64,000 bases of DNA from Umbilicaria muhlenbergii (taxonomy: Eukaryota; Ascomycota; Lecanoromycetes; Umbilicariales; Umbilicariaceae). Where the stretch lies: positions 6,868,285 through 6,932,284 of the forward strand of contig KK106982.1 of NCBI GenBank assembly GCA_000611775.1. Direction: 5' to 3'. Both the position numbers and the translations under genes were made by a program. Below, in pieces: positions 45,589 through 56,075 of this stretch; the stretch's first letter is position 1, and every line of letters begins with the position of its first letter. The notes beneath the pieces are model-generated. The model saw only the letters and a program-made list of their open reading frames with translations. It was not told the origin of the DNA and did no database searches.

Positions 45589-46716
45589 ATGATGGAAAAT
45601 GGAGATGCCGCTGAAAACGGTAGCGGAGGCGTCCATCGCGAGCAAGATGAGGAGGTTGTGAAGAAGCTCACCAGGGAGAATGGAAACGGAGGCTTCGTGT
45701 CAGCCGGCCACAAGCGGAGCTTATCAGGTAGCATTTTGTCGAAGTTTTCGTTCCTTAGACCGAGCCAAGACCAGAACAAATATGCTATAGAAGCTCCTCA
45801 AACAGAAGGAAGTGCCGATGTCCTGGATATCCCGCAATCGCCGAGAAGTGCAATGGCAGCTGCTGTCTATCAACAGAAGAAGACGAGGAAACGAAAGGGG
45901 TCATTAAGAAAGACTGCACTTCTTGGAACAGGGAAACTACGCCTGGAGGGTCGAGAGCGCCGCGGATCGATCCTAGATCATGTCGATACTGTCCAGAGTG
46001 ACATCAAAGACGACCTTGAAACAAACGGCTACGGTCTCCCATATAGTCCAAAAAGCCCTACGAGAACAGAGAACTTGTCCACTTCTAGGCAATCATCCGC
46101 CACGCATTCTGTTGCGGTATCGAGAGTAGACCATGCGGAACCTGCTCCTGTTTCTAGAATCCATACCCGGAGTCACGAAAACCAGATAGATGCCCTTGTC
46201 ACCAGCCCAACGCTCGGCGATGCTTCAACAACAGACGAAGATGACCCCATTACTCTACCACGCTCGTCACCTACAGCCGCTACTACCCCTGCGCTCAAGA
46301 AAGTGCCATCTTCTAGCTCGGACTCGTACTTCTCCCCACCGACAACCTCAGTTCTGAGAAAGCGTTCCAACAGGGCCAAGTCACCTCTGGCTACACTGCC
46401 AATTGAAACCATTGTCACCCCCGAAGATTGGGATTACTCGGAGACAGAATGGTGGGGCTGGGTTGTGCTAATAGTGACCTGGATTGTCTTTGTGGTTGGA
46501 ATGGGAAGCTGCTTCGGTGTCTGGAGTTGGGCTTGGGATGTCGGCGAAACGCCTTATGCGCCACCAGAGCTAGAAGACGATCCGACACTGCCGATTGTGG
46601 GATATTATCCGGCATTGATCATACTTACGACGGTTATGGCGTGGGTTTGGGTCGTTGTGGCGTGGGTCGGGATGAAGTACTTCAAACACGCCAAGATATC
46701 TGGGGACGATGAATGA
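45589..46716 (+). CDS. Conserved fungal two-pass membrane protein of unknown function
   Basis: Single exon, 375 aa. Two adjacent ATGs (45589 and 45592) are equally possible starts. Residues 1-280 are polar and S/T/K-rich, with basic segments (KKTRKRKGSLRK). The C-terminal 95 residues are very different: DYSETEWWGWVVLIVTWI leads into a first membrane helix, then a loop with ETPYAPPELEDDPTLPIVGY, then a second helix (ALIILTTVMAWVWVVVAWVG). This block looks strongly constrained and I recall similar ends in many filamentous ascomycetes, but not a named function. The topology is likely a long cytosolic tail anchored by a helical hairpin. It shares a promoter region with the Zrg17-like gene, so a role at the endomembrane system is possible but unproven. 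Confidence 0.8.
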   Translation: MMENGDAAENGSGGVHREQDEEVVKKLTRENGNGGFVSAGHKRSLSGSILSKFSFLRPSQDQNKYAIEAPQTEGSADVLDIPQSPRSAMAAAVYQQKKTRKRKGSLRKTALLGTGKLRLEGRERRGSILDHVDTVQSDIKDDLETNGYGLPYSPKSPTRTENLSTSRQSSATHSVAVSRVDHAEPAPVSRIHTRSHENQIDALVTSPTLGDASTTDEDDPITLPRSSPTAATTPALKKVPSSSSDSYFSPPTTSVLRKRSNRAKSPLATLPIETIVTPEDWDYSETEWWGWVVLIVTWIVFVVGMGSCFGVWSWAWDVGETPYAPPELEDDPTLPIVGYYPALIILTTVMAWVWVVVAWVGMKYFKHAKISGDDE

Positions 46717-47504
46717 AATCCGGAGTCTGTTAGATTATATGACCCTCAATGAGCCTCTTGTACGGCAGCAATCAGCAGTATCAATTGGCGACCGAGCGTG
46801 GAGTCTACTATAGAAACACTGTCTCGTTTTCTTCTTTTTTCTCGTTTTGGCACGGGGCTCTGTTTCATCCCAAGCATTCTGCACAAACGGCACAGCCTAA
46901 GCTTTGATCACAAGGTCAGGCCGTCCCTCAATCTCCTTACAAATATAGGGGCAAATACTAGGACACGTGCATCAAATACCTCCTTCGAAACAACGTATTT
47001 GTCGTGGCAAATGCCACCACTTCTAGTACAAAAAAGCGAAGGTGTGAGCGATTTTCCTATCAAGATATCTTCTCAGTCTCTTCCTCTTCTGGTAACTGCT
47101 GTTCCTATACGCAAGTTGGCTCGATGCAAGACTGACTCTACTAGAGCAGCCACGATCTTTATTTCGGTTCCCCCTCTTTTGCTTTATCCTATAACACTTT
47201 GCTATAACACCAAAGATATGGATGAATTGAATCATCAACACATATTTCGACATTTTGTCATCCGCTTATTTATATGTCTAGCTCAGCTCACACATTGCAA
47301 ACGACATTCTTCCACTTTGCGGCAACCACCCAACGTTGTCTATCTACTGCTGTACATGCCTCAGAGTATTCACATTGTGCCTTGACTGGATACTGTCTGC
47401 CCCAGTCGTACGTGCTCTTATTCCGCGATGTCAGTCCCTTCTCATAAAGTCTAATCTGACGGATACTCAGGTAAGAACGAGCACTTCTTGTCAGCGCATC
47501 AGCG
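46717..47504. other. Intergenic region, no supported gene
   Basis: AT-richer than its surroundings. A 195-codon plus frame (46798-47385) has no motif and no start context and is not called. Confidence 0.5.
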
Positions 47505-48287
47505 ATGGCCTCTTTCATGGATCTTCCCGGTGAACTACGGAACAAGATATACGACTTGTGTCTCTACCGGGTAGCCATATACCCTCATGATCGTCCTCAT
47601 AAGACCAGCTCGTACGCCCTCGCTCAACATCCACAACTCCAACAGCTCAAAGACACCAATGCCGTGGGATCTTCCGCCACCGAGGTCGACCAAGAGCCGC
47701 CCAATTTGGCCGTGCTCGGTGTCAGTCGTCAGGTGCGCGCGGAGGCTCTAGCCACCTATCTAGGCCGAAACACCGTCGTCCTATCCACCAGCGAAATGAT
47801 CCTTCAAGACGTCCCCATCGTCATCTCGATGGACATCCACTCCTCTGGTCTGCACACCCTCTTACTCACCGCGGAGAGAATGCCGTATATCAAAACCGTT
47901 AAGATCCATCTCAGTATTCACGACATTAATCAGCAGCTCCGCACTGCCACGACTGTTAAGACTCAGCAATTCTTCAACTACAACGGCGGTTTCGACAGTT
48001 TTACTAGTCTGCAACGGAGAGATCGCGCGCATGAAGATGGGGTTCGCGCCCTCGTTTACCTCTGGACACGAATGTTGCGGTCGATCGGAGGGCTCGTGCT
48101 GGATGAGCTGGTCGTTGACTTGACGTGGTGTTATTGCATGGATGGATGTTGCCGTATCGTCGATCGCATTACTCCGGCTATCTACGAGATGGGGACGTCG
48201 AGGCCGGGAGTTATCACTGTTTTGGGTAGCTTGTCGAAGCTTGAGAAGGATGTTTTTCTGGCGGTATTGGAATGGTTGGAGGACTGA
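47505..48287 (+). CDS. F-box-like/2EXR hypothetical protein
   Basis: Single exon, 260 aa, from the ATG at 47505. The N-terminus MASFMDLPGELRNKIYDLCL is the F-box-like signature, followed further on by LAVLGVSRQVRAEALATYLG, the second block of this family. The middle has alternating strand and helix (YIKTVKIHLSI), and the end has a cysteine-containing WCYCMDGCCR segment near residue 210. No catalytic motif is visible. Function unknown. It is the fourth gene of this type in the window, and the copies are too different to be recent duplicates. Confidence 0.8.
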   Translation: MASFMDLPGELRNKIYDLCLYRVAIYPHDRPHKTSSYALAQHPQLQQLKDTNAVGSSATEVDQEPPNLAVLGVSRQVRAEALATYLGRNTVVLSTSEMILQDVPIVISMDIHSSGLHTLLLTAERMPYIKTVKIHLSIHDINQQLRTATTVKTQQFFNYNGGFDSFTSLQRRDRAHEDGVRALVYLWTRMLRSIGGLVLDELVVDLTWCYCMDGCCRIVDRITPAIYEMGTSRPGVITVLGSLSKLEKDVFLAVLEWLED

Positions 48288-48850
48288 GATTTCTCCCTCA
48301 AGGGGAGAAGATGAACTGGAGTGGAGGCTGCTTGGATAGATGAGTTCGGAGGAGAACGGGTTGGCCGTTTTGGGATCTCTGCTGCACAAGCTTCTAGCAG
48401 AGGTAGGCGGCTTAAGGTTAGAGCCTTTGAATCTGAACATTGAAACGGAGTGTCGCGTCACGCAAGGAGAGAGTCATCATAGTGCTGAAGACACATCTTG
48501 ATTCCATTGAGTCACTAGTACATGGAGCTCGAGTTTGCCCCTGAAATCCTTTCCCATCCTTGTGCACCCAGCGCTTCTGTCGCTGCCTTCAGTCGCCTTC
48601 AGCCATTAAGCAAAGCCTTCCTCCTCACTCTAACCCTCTTATTCTCCTTAGTCAAACTTCGTATACCCGGGCCAAGAACCTATACACCACAACGTCCCTA
48701 TCCCAACGAACCCCCCCCCACATCAACACCGAAACCCTCAATAAGCGCACACTTAAGAACAGATATTTCCACCTTCTCATTCCCAACGCCTATACACACA
48801 CCGCTATGCCGCCCCTAAACAACCCATCATCTCAACTCTTTACCCCCCTC
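48288..48850. other. Intergenic region between convergent genes
   Basis: Contains the 3' ends of the F-box-like gene and of the DscA/Tul1 gene. It becomes C-rich on the plus strand toward 48.7 kb. No gene is supported. Confidence 0.55.
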
Positions 48851-51487
48851 CTACAACGGCGGCAAACTCTCCCTACAAATCGGACACTGTAGTCTATACC
48901 GCATCCAGCCCTCCAAACACGGACTGTGAAATATATGCCGACATGGCGTAACCATATACGTCCTGCGTGCAAACAACCCCGCTCCCAGCGCTTTACCTCC
49001 TTCTCCCAACGCGGTGGCACCGCCGGCAGGTATGACGGGGACTTCGATGTCCTGCATGCAGATCGCGCAGTCGAATGTACGTTTCCCCTTTCCGTTTGCT
49101 TTTTCTTTCGCCTCACTACCAGCATTGCTGGTGCCCGCAGAAGCAGAAGAAGAAGAGGGGGTTCCTTCTATGGGGGTAGTGGTGGTGTTTGTGGCGTCAG
49201 TAAACCCAATCGGCATCGTCGCACCCGCCTCCTCGTCGTCCTCCCGCAGAACGGGATAATAATCATACGCCGGCGGAGCCCAACCCTTCGGCACAAACCA
49301 CCTTGCCCCCACCACTTCCTGGCTGACGAGGACCCACACTTGTATCCAGACCCAGGCCACAAGGATGTAAGCGGTATTCCGGTCCGTTTGGACGAAGAGC
49401 ACATTGTTTTTCACGGTATAGAAATGCCAAAACGGCGTAAGACGGAGCACGCTTTGCCCGACGACGAATTCCCAACGTAGCGCTTTGCGGCAGTTGCGGA
49501 GGACGTTGCGGTGGATTTGCGGGAGCCAGAAGGACAGGTAGAGGAATGTGAGGAGGTCCGTGTAGAGGGTGCGGAGCGTGCTGGGCCAGGATGTGGCGTG
49601 TAGGGAGAGGAATATTATTACGAATAGGAGGACGTAGAAGCGGGTGTAGAGTTGGCCTAGTTCTCGACGAGCGCTGCCGACGGTGGTTTGAGTGGCTGGC
49701 TGAGTGGCGGCAGTGTCGGCTGCGGCTGCGGCATCGAGGTCTTGGTCCGGTGGCAGGATTATGGGTGTCGCGCCCGTGTCCACGGGTCTGCGCGCAGTGA
49801 CGGGTAAAGGAAGTGTGTCTGCGCCCGCCGCGGTGATGACGAGTGGAGGAGAAGGTCCAGCTGTCGCTTGAGGCGGGTTGGCGGCTGCAGCACGTCGTTC
49901 TCTTTCTTGCCGCTCAGGGTATTGCTCGATCCAAATATCCATGAGGAATTTCATGCCGAAGAAGCTGACGCATAGGAAGGCGAGGAAGGCGGTGGTGATC
50001 AAGGCTATGAATGCGGCGTCAATGAACATGCTTACGACTATGAAGCTCATGCACGCGAAGCCGTCGCCCATGGCCATTATGGCGATTGTGTAGAAACTTA
50101 CTCGGCTTCTTGTGGAGGGCGTTGATGTGTCTTTCATCTGTCTTATGAGGAGATAAATCTCCAAGGACAATACCGTAGCGAACATGAGAATCCAATGCCT
50201 TGCGAGGCGCATGTAGGACTCGAGTTTCGGCCCTGTCAGATGCGTACCCTCTTGTGGCGTGTATTCCGGAGGCCCTTTGGATTCCAGAACAAAGCCACAA
50301 TCGGGGGAAAATATCAATGCGTTCATTTCTAGTGCAGGGACCTTTGGCAAAGGGGCCCCGGTTGGGAATCTGAGTTCGTCCTCAATCCAGCTGAGGTGGC
50401 TCGAAGTCTGTTCTGATTCCAGCCATCTACTATCGCTGAGCACGGCAGGGTGTTGCTGAAGGTATACGATATACTCGCAGTGTGGCGTGGGAAATGTCAT
50501 GTCGTTCGGGTTGTTGGGAGATGATGACCAGGGGTATGTGTAACTTGAATATAACGAAGCTTCCTGCTTGTCAACCGAACCCGGGAGTGTCTGGGTAAGC
50601 AGCCGCCGGGCAAGGGAGAACGTATGCTCAGACAGCATCAAGTGAGGCAGTGCGAAGATACCAGAGAATCTAATCAAATGGTCAGCATTTCTGTGCATTC
50701 CCCAAAAGAGGCTGTCAGTTGCATACTTCTCTCCTGTCGTCGACAGTACAATCCCACCAATATCTGGATAATGCACCCCATGCAGCATCATCTCCCACCC
50801 ATCGCCACTAGAACTCTCGTCCTTGATGGTCATTTCGGCGCGTATCTCCCTCACGGAACCGTGCTCAGTGGCAAGAAGCTCGCTATTTTTCTCGTCGAGC
50901 TTGAGGCGCATATCACCCCCATGCCCAGTCACATTCCTATTATATTCGTGCGTCATATAGGGTACCCGAGGTGCCAGTGCTGTAAGGTTGAGTCTGGGAC
51001 GCGCACTGCCATCGTCGATAGCGGAGCGTACCCATTGCCCCCTAACAATGCCCGTAACGTTTTGATAGACTTGGGTTGGGCTCTCTAGCAGCTTGTTACT
51101 CCATGAACCGTTGGTCTGGATATTTGCCTCGGCCAGCGTTCCCTTGATCTTCTCCCGCAGCCTCTCATTAACTCCATCCTCGAGTTTCAAGTATCCTTGC
51201 GGCCCAAGCTGAGTCCACAACTGCTCTCGCGCTCGCTCTTGCACCTTCGGCAAGAGGTCCCACCTGTAGCCATCGTCTTGCCGGAAGCCCGTCAGGTTGA
51301 GCCAGTGTTGGTTCTCAGGGTCAAGGTCCCCATAATGCGATGTGTTGAGCAAGTTGATAGCTTGACGCTCCTCGAGGATAAGTGCGTCGACTTCGCGCTT
51401 TTGTGATGGGGTGGCCGGTTGGGTGTCTGGTGACAAGAACAAGAAGATCAGGAGGAGAATGAGGAGCACGACCCGAGGGGCATCCAT
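48851..51487 (-). CDS. dscA: Transmembrane RING E3 ligase DscA/Tul1
   Basis: Single exon, 878 aa. The ATG at 51487 gives MDAPRVVLLILLLIFLFLS, a signal peptide; the open frame upstream starts without ATG and is discounted. The lumenal part (about residues 25-420) has several N-x-S/T sites, including LLNTSHYGDL and HWLNLTGF. Seven or more membrane helices follow from about 425. The C-terminal RING-H2 reads CAICMQDIEVPV, then TPCRHIFHSPCLEGWM, then CPIC. This is the layout of Tul1/DscA, the ligase of the Golgi Dsc complex, which in fungi activates SREBP sterol-response factors under low oxygen and directs membrane-protein degradation. The RING is interrupted by a G/A-rich insert of about 25 residues before the third pair. 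Sense-strand composition is G-rich at the 3' end. Confidence 0.92.
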   Translation of the reverse strand: MDAPRVVLLILLLIFLFLSPDTQPATPSQKREVDALILEERQAINLLNTSHYGDLDPENQHWLNLTGFRQDDGYRWDLLPKVQERAREQLWTQLGPQGYLKLEDGVNERLREKIKGTLAEANIQTNGSWSNKLLESPTQVYQNVTGIVRGQWVRSAIDDGSARPRLNLTALAPRVPYMTHEYNRNVTGHGGDMRLKLDEKNSELLATEHGSVREIRAEMTIKDESSSGDGWEMMLHGVHYPDIGGIVLSTTGEKYATDSLFWGMHRNADHLIRFSGIFALPHLMLSEHTFSLARRLLTQTLPGSVDKQEASLYSSYTYPWSSSPNNPNDMTFPTPHCEYIVYLQQHPAVLSDSRWLESEQTSSHLSWIEDELRFPTGAPLPKVPALEMNALIFSPDCGFVLESKGPPEYTPQEGTHLTGPKLESYMRLARHWILMFATVLSLEIYLLIRQMKDTSTPSTRSRVSFYTIAIMAMGDGFACMSFIVVSMFIDAAFIALITTAFLAFLCVSFFGMKFLMDIWIEQYPERQERERRAAAANPPQATAGPSPPLVITAAGADTLPLPVTARRPVDTGATPIILPPDQDLDAAAAADTAATQPATQTTVGSARRELGQLYTRFYVLLFVIIFLSLHATSWPSTLRTLYTDLLTFLYLSFWLPQIHRNVLRNCRKALRWEFVVGQSVLRLTPFWHFYTVKNNVLFVQTDRNTAYILVAWVWIQVWVLVSQEVVGARWFVPKGWAPPAYDYYPVLREDDEEAGATMPIGFTDATNTTTTPIEGTPSSSSASAGTSNAGSEAKEKANGKGKRTFDCAICMQDIEVPVIPAGGATALGEGGKALGAGLFARRTYMVTPCRHIFHSPCLEGWMRYRLQCPICRESLPPL

Positions 51488-51896
51488 CGACAACAGCCTC
51501 CCCTATGTATTATCTCTGGCGTCTCACAGAGTTCCATCGAAGTTGCGCGGTGAGAAGGTGGCATGGCGTGAAGCGGAAGATTGCCATCGGACATCGCATA
51601 TCAAGCTACGAGGAGACTACAACTACGCGGGCTGCGCTTACCCGACGGCAATGGCACAACCCTACTGTTTATGGCTTGACTATTGCCTCTGCCTTCGCTT
51701 TGATTGTGTCTCTTGGCTAGTATAGTGGAAACGTTTGTTTTGTAAACTGTCGATTGCTAAGCCTATGCTAATCTGGAGCTACCACTGCTCTATCGTTCCT
51801 GCTTGACGGGACTGTGTACCTTGCAGAGCCTCATGAGCACAACATGTAAAATCCCATCCACAGTCAGAACATTGAGTCAACGGCATCTTTGGTACC
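51488..51896. other. Intergenic region, no supported gene
   Basis: 409 bp between the DscA start and the end of the O-methyltransferase, both on the minus strand. Only short frames are present. Confidence 0.55.
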
Positions 51897-53384
51897 TTAC
51901 CAGTCAACTGGGACAGCCTCGATGACATTGTCGTACTTGTGCTCAGGCCATATCTTGACGATGCGCAGTCCAACATCATGCAGCAGCGCGCGCCAGTGCG
52001 TTTCCTTACGTTGCATGCCACTGACAATCATCATCTGCATATCAAGGAACTGGCCGTACGCTGGACCTTTGCCGCTGACGTTAGCAAGGACTTGATCGAT
52101 GATCAAGATGCGAGAGCGGCCTTTGACCATAGCCGGGATCGTGTTGGCTAAAATCTCCTTGCACTCCGAGTCAGGCCAGTTGTGCATGACGTGACGGAAG
52201 ATGTAGGCGCGTGCTCCTACAAAATCTTAGTTACTCCGGAAAGCACTCATAAGATAATGAATGGACACCCACCAACGATAGGCTGAGGGTCAAAGAAGTT
52301 GTACGGCTTAACCTCGATCCGCTCCGGCGCGTCAAAGTCGGTGAAAGTTGCGGCCAGATCTTCTAAGACAAGGCGGCCTTTAAGGTTAGGCAAATGCTTG
52401 CAAACATCCACAAGGATCTGCCCGCGGCCACCACCAACGTCCACCAATACGACATCATCGTCTCCGATGTCATGCCCAAGCTCTTGTTCATAGGGATAAA
52501 GTGAAGCTAGCCCGGTGGGTTCGCCGGAGCGATACCATGCATTGAGGTTGTCCATGACCTTCTCGAATTCCACCCGAGATTCAGGGTGTTCCTTGGCCCA
52601 CTCGAAGAAATGTAATTTGGTGTTGTGAGCAAACTGGAATAGATTGACAGCGGTCCCGGGTTCACCAGGGTTACGATACTGCGTACTTGTCTCAAGAAAG
52701 GCTGGCAACTTTCCCATCTCTTCTGCAGTGCTTTCCATGCTACGTGAAGCCATAAGAACTTTGTGAGACACCGAGAAATGGACTGAACGGACTACTTACA
52801 CTCCATGCATAAAGCCGTCCATAGGCCATGTGCCAATAGTCTTGGAAAGGCGGTTGTGAACATAGACTTCTTCTTCCGGTTCTTCGAAAACGCCGTGAGT
52901 GATGAGTACTCTGAGGATACGAACTGCATTGTTTGATTAGCGGGAATGCTTGTAACGGTCCCCTGGGGAGTGGTTGTTATTGCCAATCAGGGTGCGGTCT
53001 GCGCCTAATTTGTCCGCGAGGGCTGCCGAGGTCATGGTGCCGCTTGGAGATTCATCCCAGGCTCTATACAGCCCCATGCGATAAGCTGTACGCAAACATG
53101 CATCCACTTTAGCCTAGACGACGTCAGTGACCAAAGTAACAGACGATCTTACGGTAGTCAAATGGGTTGTTTGAAGTAGCAGGACTCACTCCAGATGCAA
53201 GAAGCCATGCTGCCTCATTAGGGTCTTGAAGATTGGCTATGAGGCTCTTCGCAGCGCGGAGGAGCTCAGCCTTCTGACCTTCAGCAACAACATCAGGGTT
53301 GAGCTGTGCATAGTGCTGGATCTCTGGAATCAAAGCAGCAACGCGGGTACTCTTGATGACTAGAGACTTTTCCATTGTGGCCAT
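51897..53384 (-). CDS. Class I SAM-dependent O-methyltransferase
   Basis: Five exons: 53190-53384, 52984-53113, 52800-52923, 52273-52739 and 51897-52216, 411 aa. Three introns are GT-AG; the second (52924-52983) needs a GC donor. The N-terminal half is the dimerisation winged helix (AKVDACLRTAYRMGL, then VRILRVLITHGVF). The Rossmann half has motif I VVLVDVGGGRGQ, motif II LVLEDLAAT and the catalytic region YIFRHVMHNWPD, with the base His of caffeate-type O-methyltransferases. These enzymes methylate phenolic hydroxyls on small molecules, often polyketide or aromatic products. There is no polyketide synthase, NRPS or other tailoring gene nearby, so it stands alone and its substrate is unknown. 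All joins keep frame and the essential motifs are intact. Confidence 0.88.
52924..52983 (-). other. Probable GC-AG intron in the O-methyltransferase gene
   Basis: A 60-nt intron reading GCAATA at its 5' end and GCAG at its 3' end on the minus strand. It joins ADRTL-I to V-RILRVL in phase 1. Reading through gives a quick stop, and no GT fits the conserved frame. The donor is weaker than the one in TEL1. Confidence 0.6.
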
Positions 53385-54329
53385 CGTTGAGATATGGAGA
53401 GTGTTCTTTGTAGGTTATGCGGTTTAGTGAGTTATCGAGGTTTCTGGGAAGATGGCCTCAGTAGATTCCGGGACTTATGTACCCAAACAGGAAATGGCCA
53501 GTGAGGTGGAGCCACTGCCTAGATACCTTAGGCCCATAGGCCGTATACTTCACTGTCATTATGCTGCTGATAGCGACGTCAAGGACGGGTATTGTGGGTC
53601 TGAAGTTTCCTGTGGCTTGATGTGAATGCATCTCTTATCAACGAATTAACAGGGCATTGAAAGTAAAGTGAGAGGCAAATGGGCCAAAACAAGTGCTGCA
53701 GACCTCACAGTTCTGCCAGCCTTTACGTGGATCGAATGGAGAACTCATGCTTGCATGATGTTTTTACAGGCTTAGAGACAATGAAAGAGAGCTCAGAGAA
53801 AGAGGCGGCAGACAAAGCTTGCCGGTATGACTGCACGTTTGAGTGGACCCATTGAAATACTGGTCTTGACAAAAAGGCAGCAGATACGACACAGGTCGTG
53901 GTAATTTCCACGGACTGAGTGTCCCATCTTGGAGACATCCCACAGCATAAGCTGCTTGCCGCTCGCTCGCACTTCCGAGCTCGAGCAGGAGAACTCGACA
54001 ATGTAGCACGTGATGCATTAGTCATCATTGGGGTTCGACGACAGCAAAGACCTAGCAAAATCGAAGACATCAATATCAGAAGTCTCAGATCTCGTGTCTC
54101 TATCGACAGTGGTTCCTTGTAGTTACAAACCCTTGACATGCTCCCTCTCGATACCTCTTGCTTATAGTGACTCAGATTGAAGGGCTGCCGTTATACCACA
54201 CATATGCAATCACAATTCCTCACTTGTTTTTCTGCGCAATTTGTATGCCTATAGGAAGAATTGTTCTTGAAGCTTAGAGTACACTCCACATCATTCAAAT
54301 TTTGTACCTCGAGCGGTTTCTTAATTAAA
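53385..54329. other. Intergenic region, no supported gene
   Basis: Divergent spacing of 945 bp between the O-methyltransferase and the amidotransferase. A 138-codon minus frame at 53723-54139 lacks any domain. Nothing else is visible. Confidence 0.5.
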
Positions 54330-55726
54330 ATGTGCCGCTTTTTGGTAAGGCATCTGGCCCGTTACACACGAAGGCTGGGTTGGGGTACATCTGACACTGC
54401 CCGGCAGGTCTACAAAGGCAAATCCGAGATTCTCCTCTCCAAACTTATTCTTGAACCGCAACATTCAATCCTGACACAATCATACGACTCTCGCCTCCGC
54501 CTCGTTTGTTTCCCCGACCCACTCCTCTCCTCAACCGTCATCCCTTCAATAATGCTTAGGCTACATGAATCCTCCTAACTAAGAATCCATAGGACACGCG
54601 GCGTCCGCACAACGGCGATGGTTTCGGCGTCGGCTACTATACTCCGCCGTCTCTTGGACCCGAACCCTGCATCTTCACATCTACCATCCCCGCCTGGAAC
54701 TGCATCAATCTCGAGCGCCTCGCCGCCAAAACCACTTCATCATTGATATTTGCCCATGTACGTGCCACCACTGAAGGAAGTCTGTCGGACAACAACTGCC
54801 ATCCTTTCCGCCATGGCCGCTTGATGTGGATGCACAACGGCAACGTAGGCGGCTGGAAGTTCGTAAAGCGGCGCTTAGCAGACTCACTAGGAGATCAATG
54901 GTTCATGGGCGTACAAGGCGGAACCGACAGCGAATGGGCATTCGCATTGTTCCTCGATAGTCTGGAGCGAGCTGGCCATGACCCCAACTCGGATCCGGGG
55001 AAAGACGGGTTCGGCCACACGGTGCTGAGGAAGGCGATGTTGCAGACGATCAAGCGCATTAATCAGTTTATCAAGGAGATCCCGGAGCAGTTCAAGGGAG
55101 ATGAGGAGCTCGATACGCGAAGTCTACTGAACTTTGCAGTCACCGATGGCCAGACCGTGGTGTGTACGAGATACGTCAGTAGCACGACGGACGAGGCTGC
55201 AAGTCTTTATTTCTCGTCCGGCACGAATTGGAAGCAAGAGGGCCCAAAGGGAAATTATAAGATGGAGCGCAGAGATAAGGGCGCTGATATCGTTTTGGTG
55301 GCTTCGGAGCCTCTGACGTTCGAACGAGGTATGTATATTCGTTCTCTTCTCAGTCATTCTGTTCCGTTACCGCGATACCTGACCTAAACATTTACGCGCT
55401 GCGCAACTCACTGATTCGGTTTCCCGCTACCAGATAATTGGGTCACCGTCCCTACAAACTCAACCCTCACCATCCACAAACAAACCGTCATGATCTACCC
55501 CATCATCGACGAGTACTACAACCCTAATCCATCCTATAGTCGCTCGTCTGGCTTTGCTGTCTCGAGGGGTTTGGTCAGTAATGCGCCCGGAGCGGCACAG
55601 GCGTTGACGCCGAGGATGAGTGGAGCGGTGACGCCGGCACTTGGGACGGTAGATCGAGATAGCATGGACGACGCGACGGTAAGGTTACCGACGAGCAACG
55701 GCCACGTGGAGGTTGGGCGGGTGTGA
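54330..55726 (+). CDS. DUG3: Class II glutamine amidotransferase, Dug3-like
   Basis: Four exons: 54330-54344, 54408-54503, 54593-55328 and 55434-55726, 379 aa. The first exon is only 15 nt and encodes MCRFL; Cys2, exposed when Met is removed, is the catalytic nucleophile of this N-terminal-nucleophile family. Family landmarks follow: RRPHNGDGFGVGYY, FAHVRATTEG, NCHPFRHGRLMWMHNGN and GGTDSEWAFALFLD. All support an active glutaminase-type fold. In yeast, Dug3 with Dug2 forms the complex that opens glutathione's gamma-glutamyl bond for sulphur recycling. The C-terminal 60 residues are low in complexity and probably dispensable. Intron 2 begins GTTTGT, a weaker donor, but both flanks match the family without loss. 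Confidence 0.92.
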
Positions 55727-56075
55727 AGGCTTTGTTGCATGGTAGCACGCTAGGAGTGTGTGCCAGTGTTGGGCCGCTTGGTGATGCTGGCGCTGGGGGA
55801 CGTGTAATGACAGCTTCCTCGCCAATGCAGCCTCTTCTGTTACCATACAAGGATAGTCGTGCAGGGAATTCTGAGCGACCGGTCCTGCCGGCACCGTGCC
55901 ACAGCATGATTTTTAGAACAAACTTTGTTTAACAAGATATGTTCAAGCCGCACTCTTGGATACCCGAGATGATTCGACAATGCCAATCCCCACCCTCTCC
56001 ACCCCCTTTCCGCGACCATCGTTGAAGACCGTCACACTCACGCCCCCACCCCCAATCCCCTCGCCACTATCCTTT
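55727..56075. other. Intergenic region between convergent genes
   Basis: 3' ends of DUG3 and GCV3. The part near 56.0 kb is very C-rich on the plus strand. No gene. Confidence 0.6.

Noticed and set aside
46798-47385. 195-codon plus frame
   Set aside because: AT-rich intergenic DNA, no domain, no start context and no introns to join it to a neighbour.
51897-53384. O-methyltransferase as part of a secondary-metabolite cluster
   Set aside because: Neighbours on both sides are housekeeping genes; no backbone or transport gene is nearby.
53723-54139. 138-codon minus frame between two divergent genes
   Set aside because: No motif, low complexity and a start unsupported by context.
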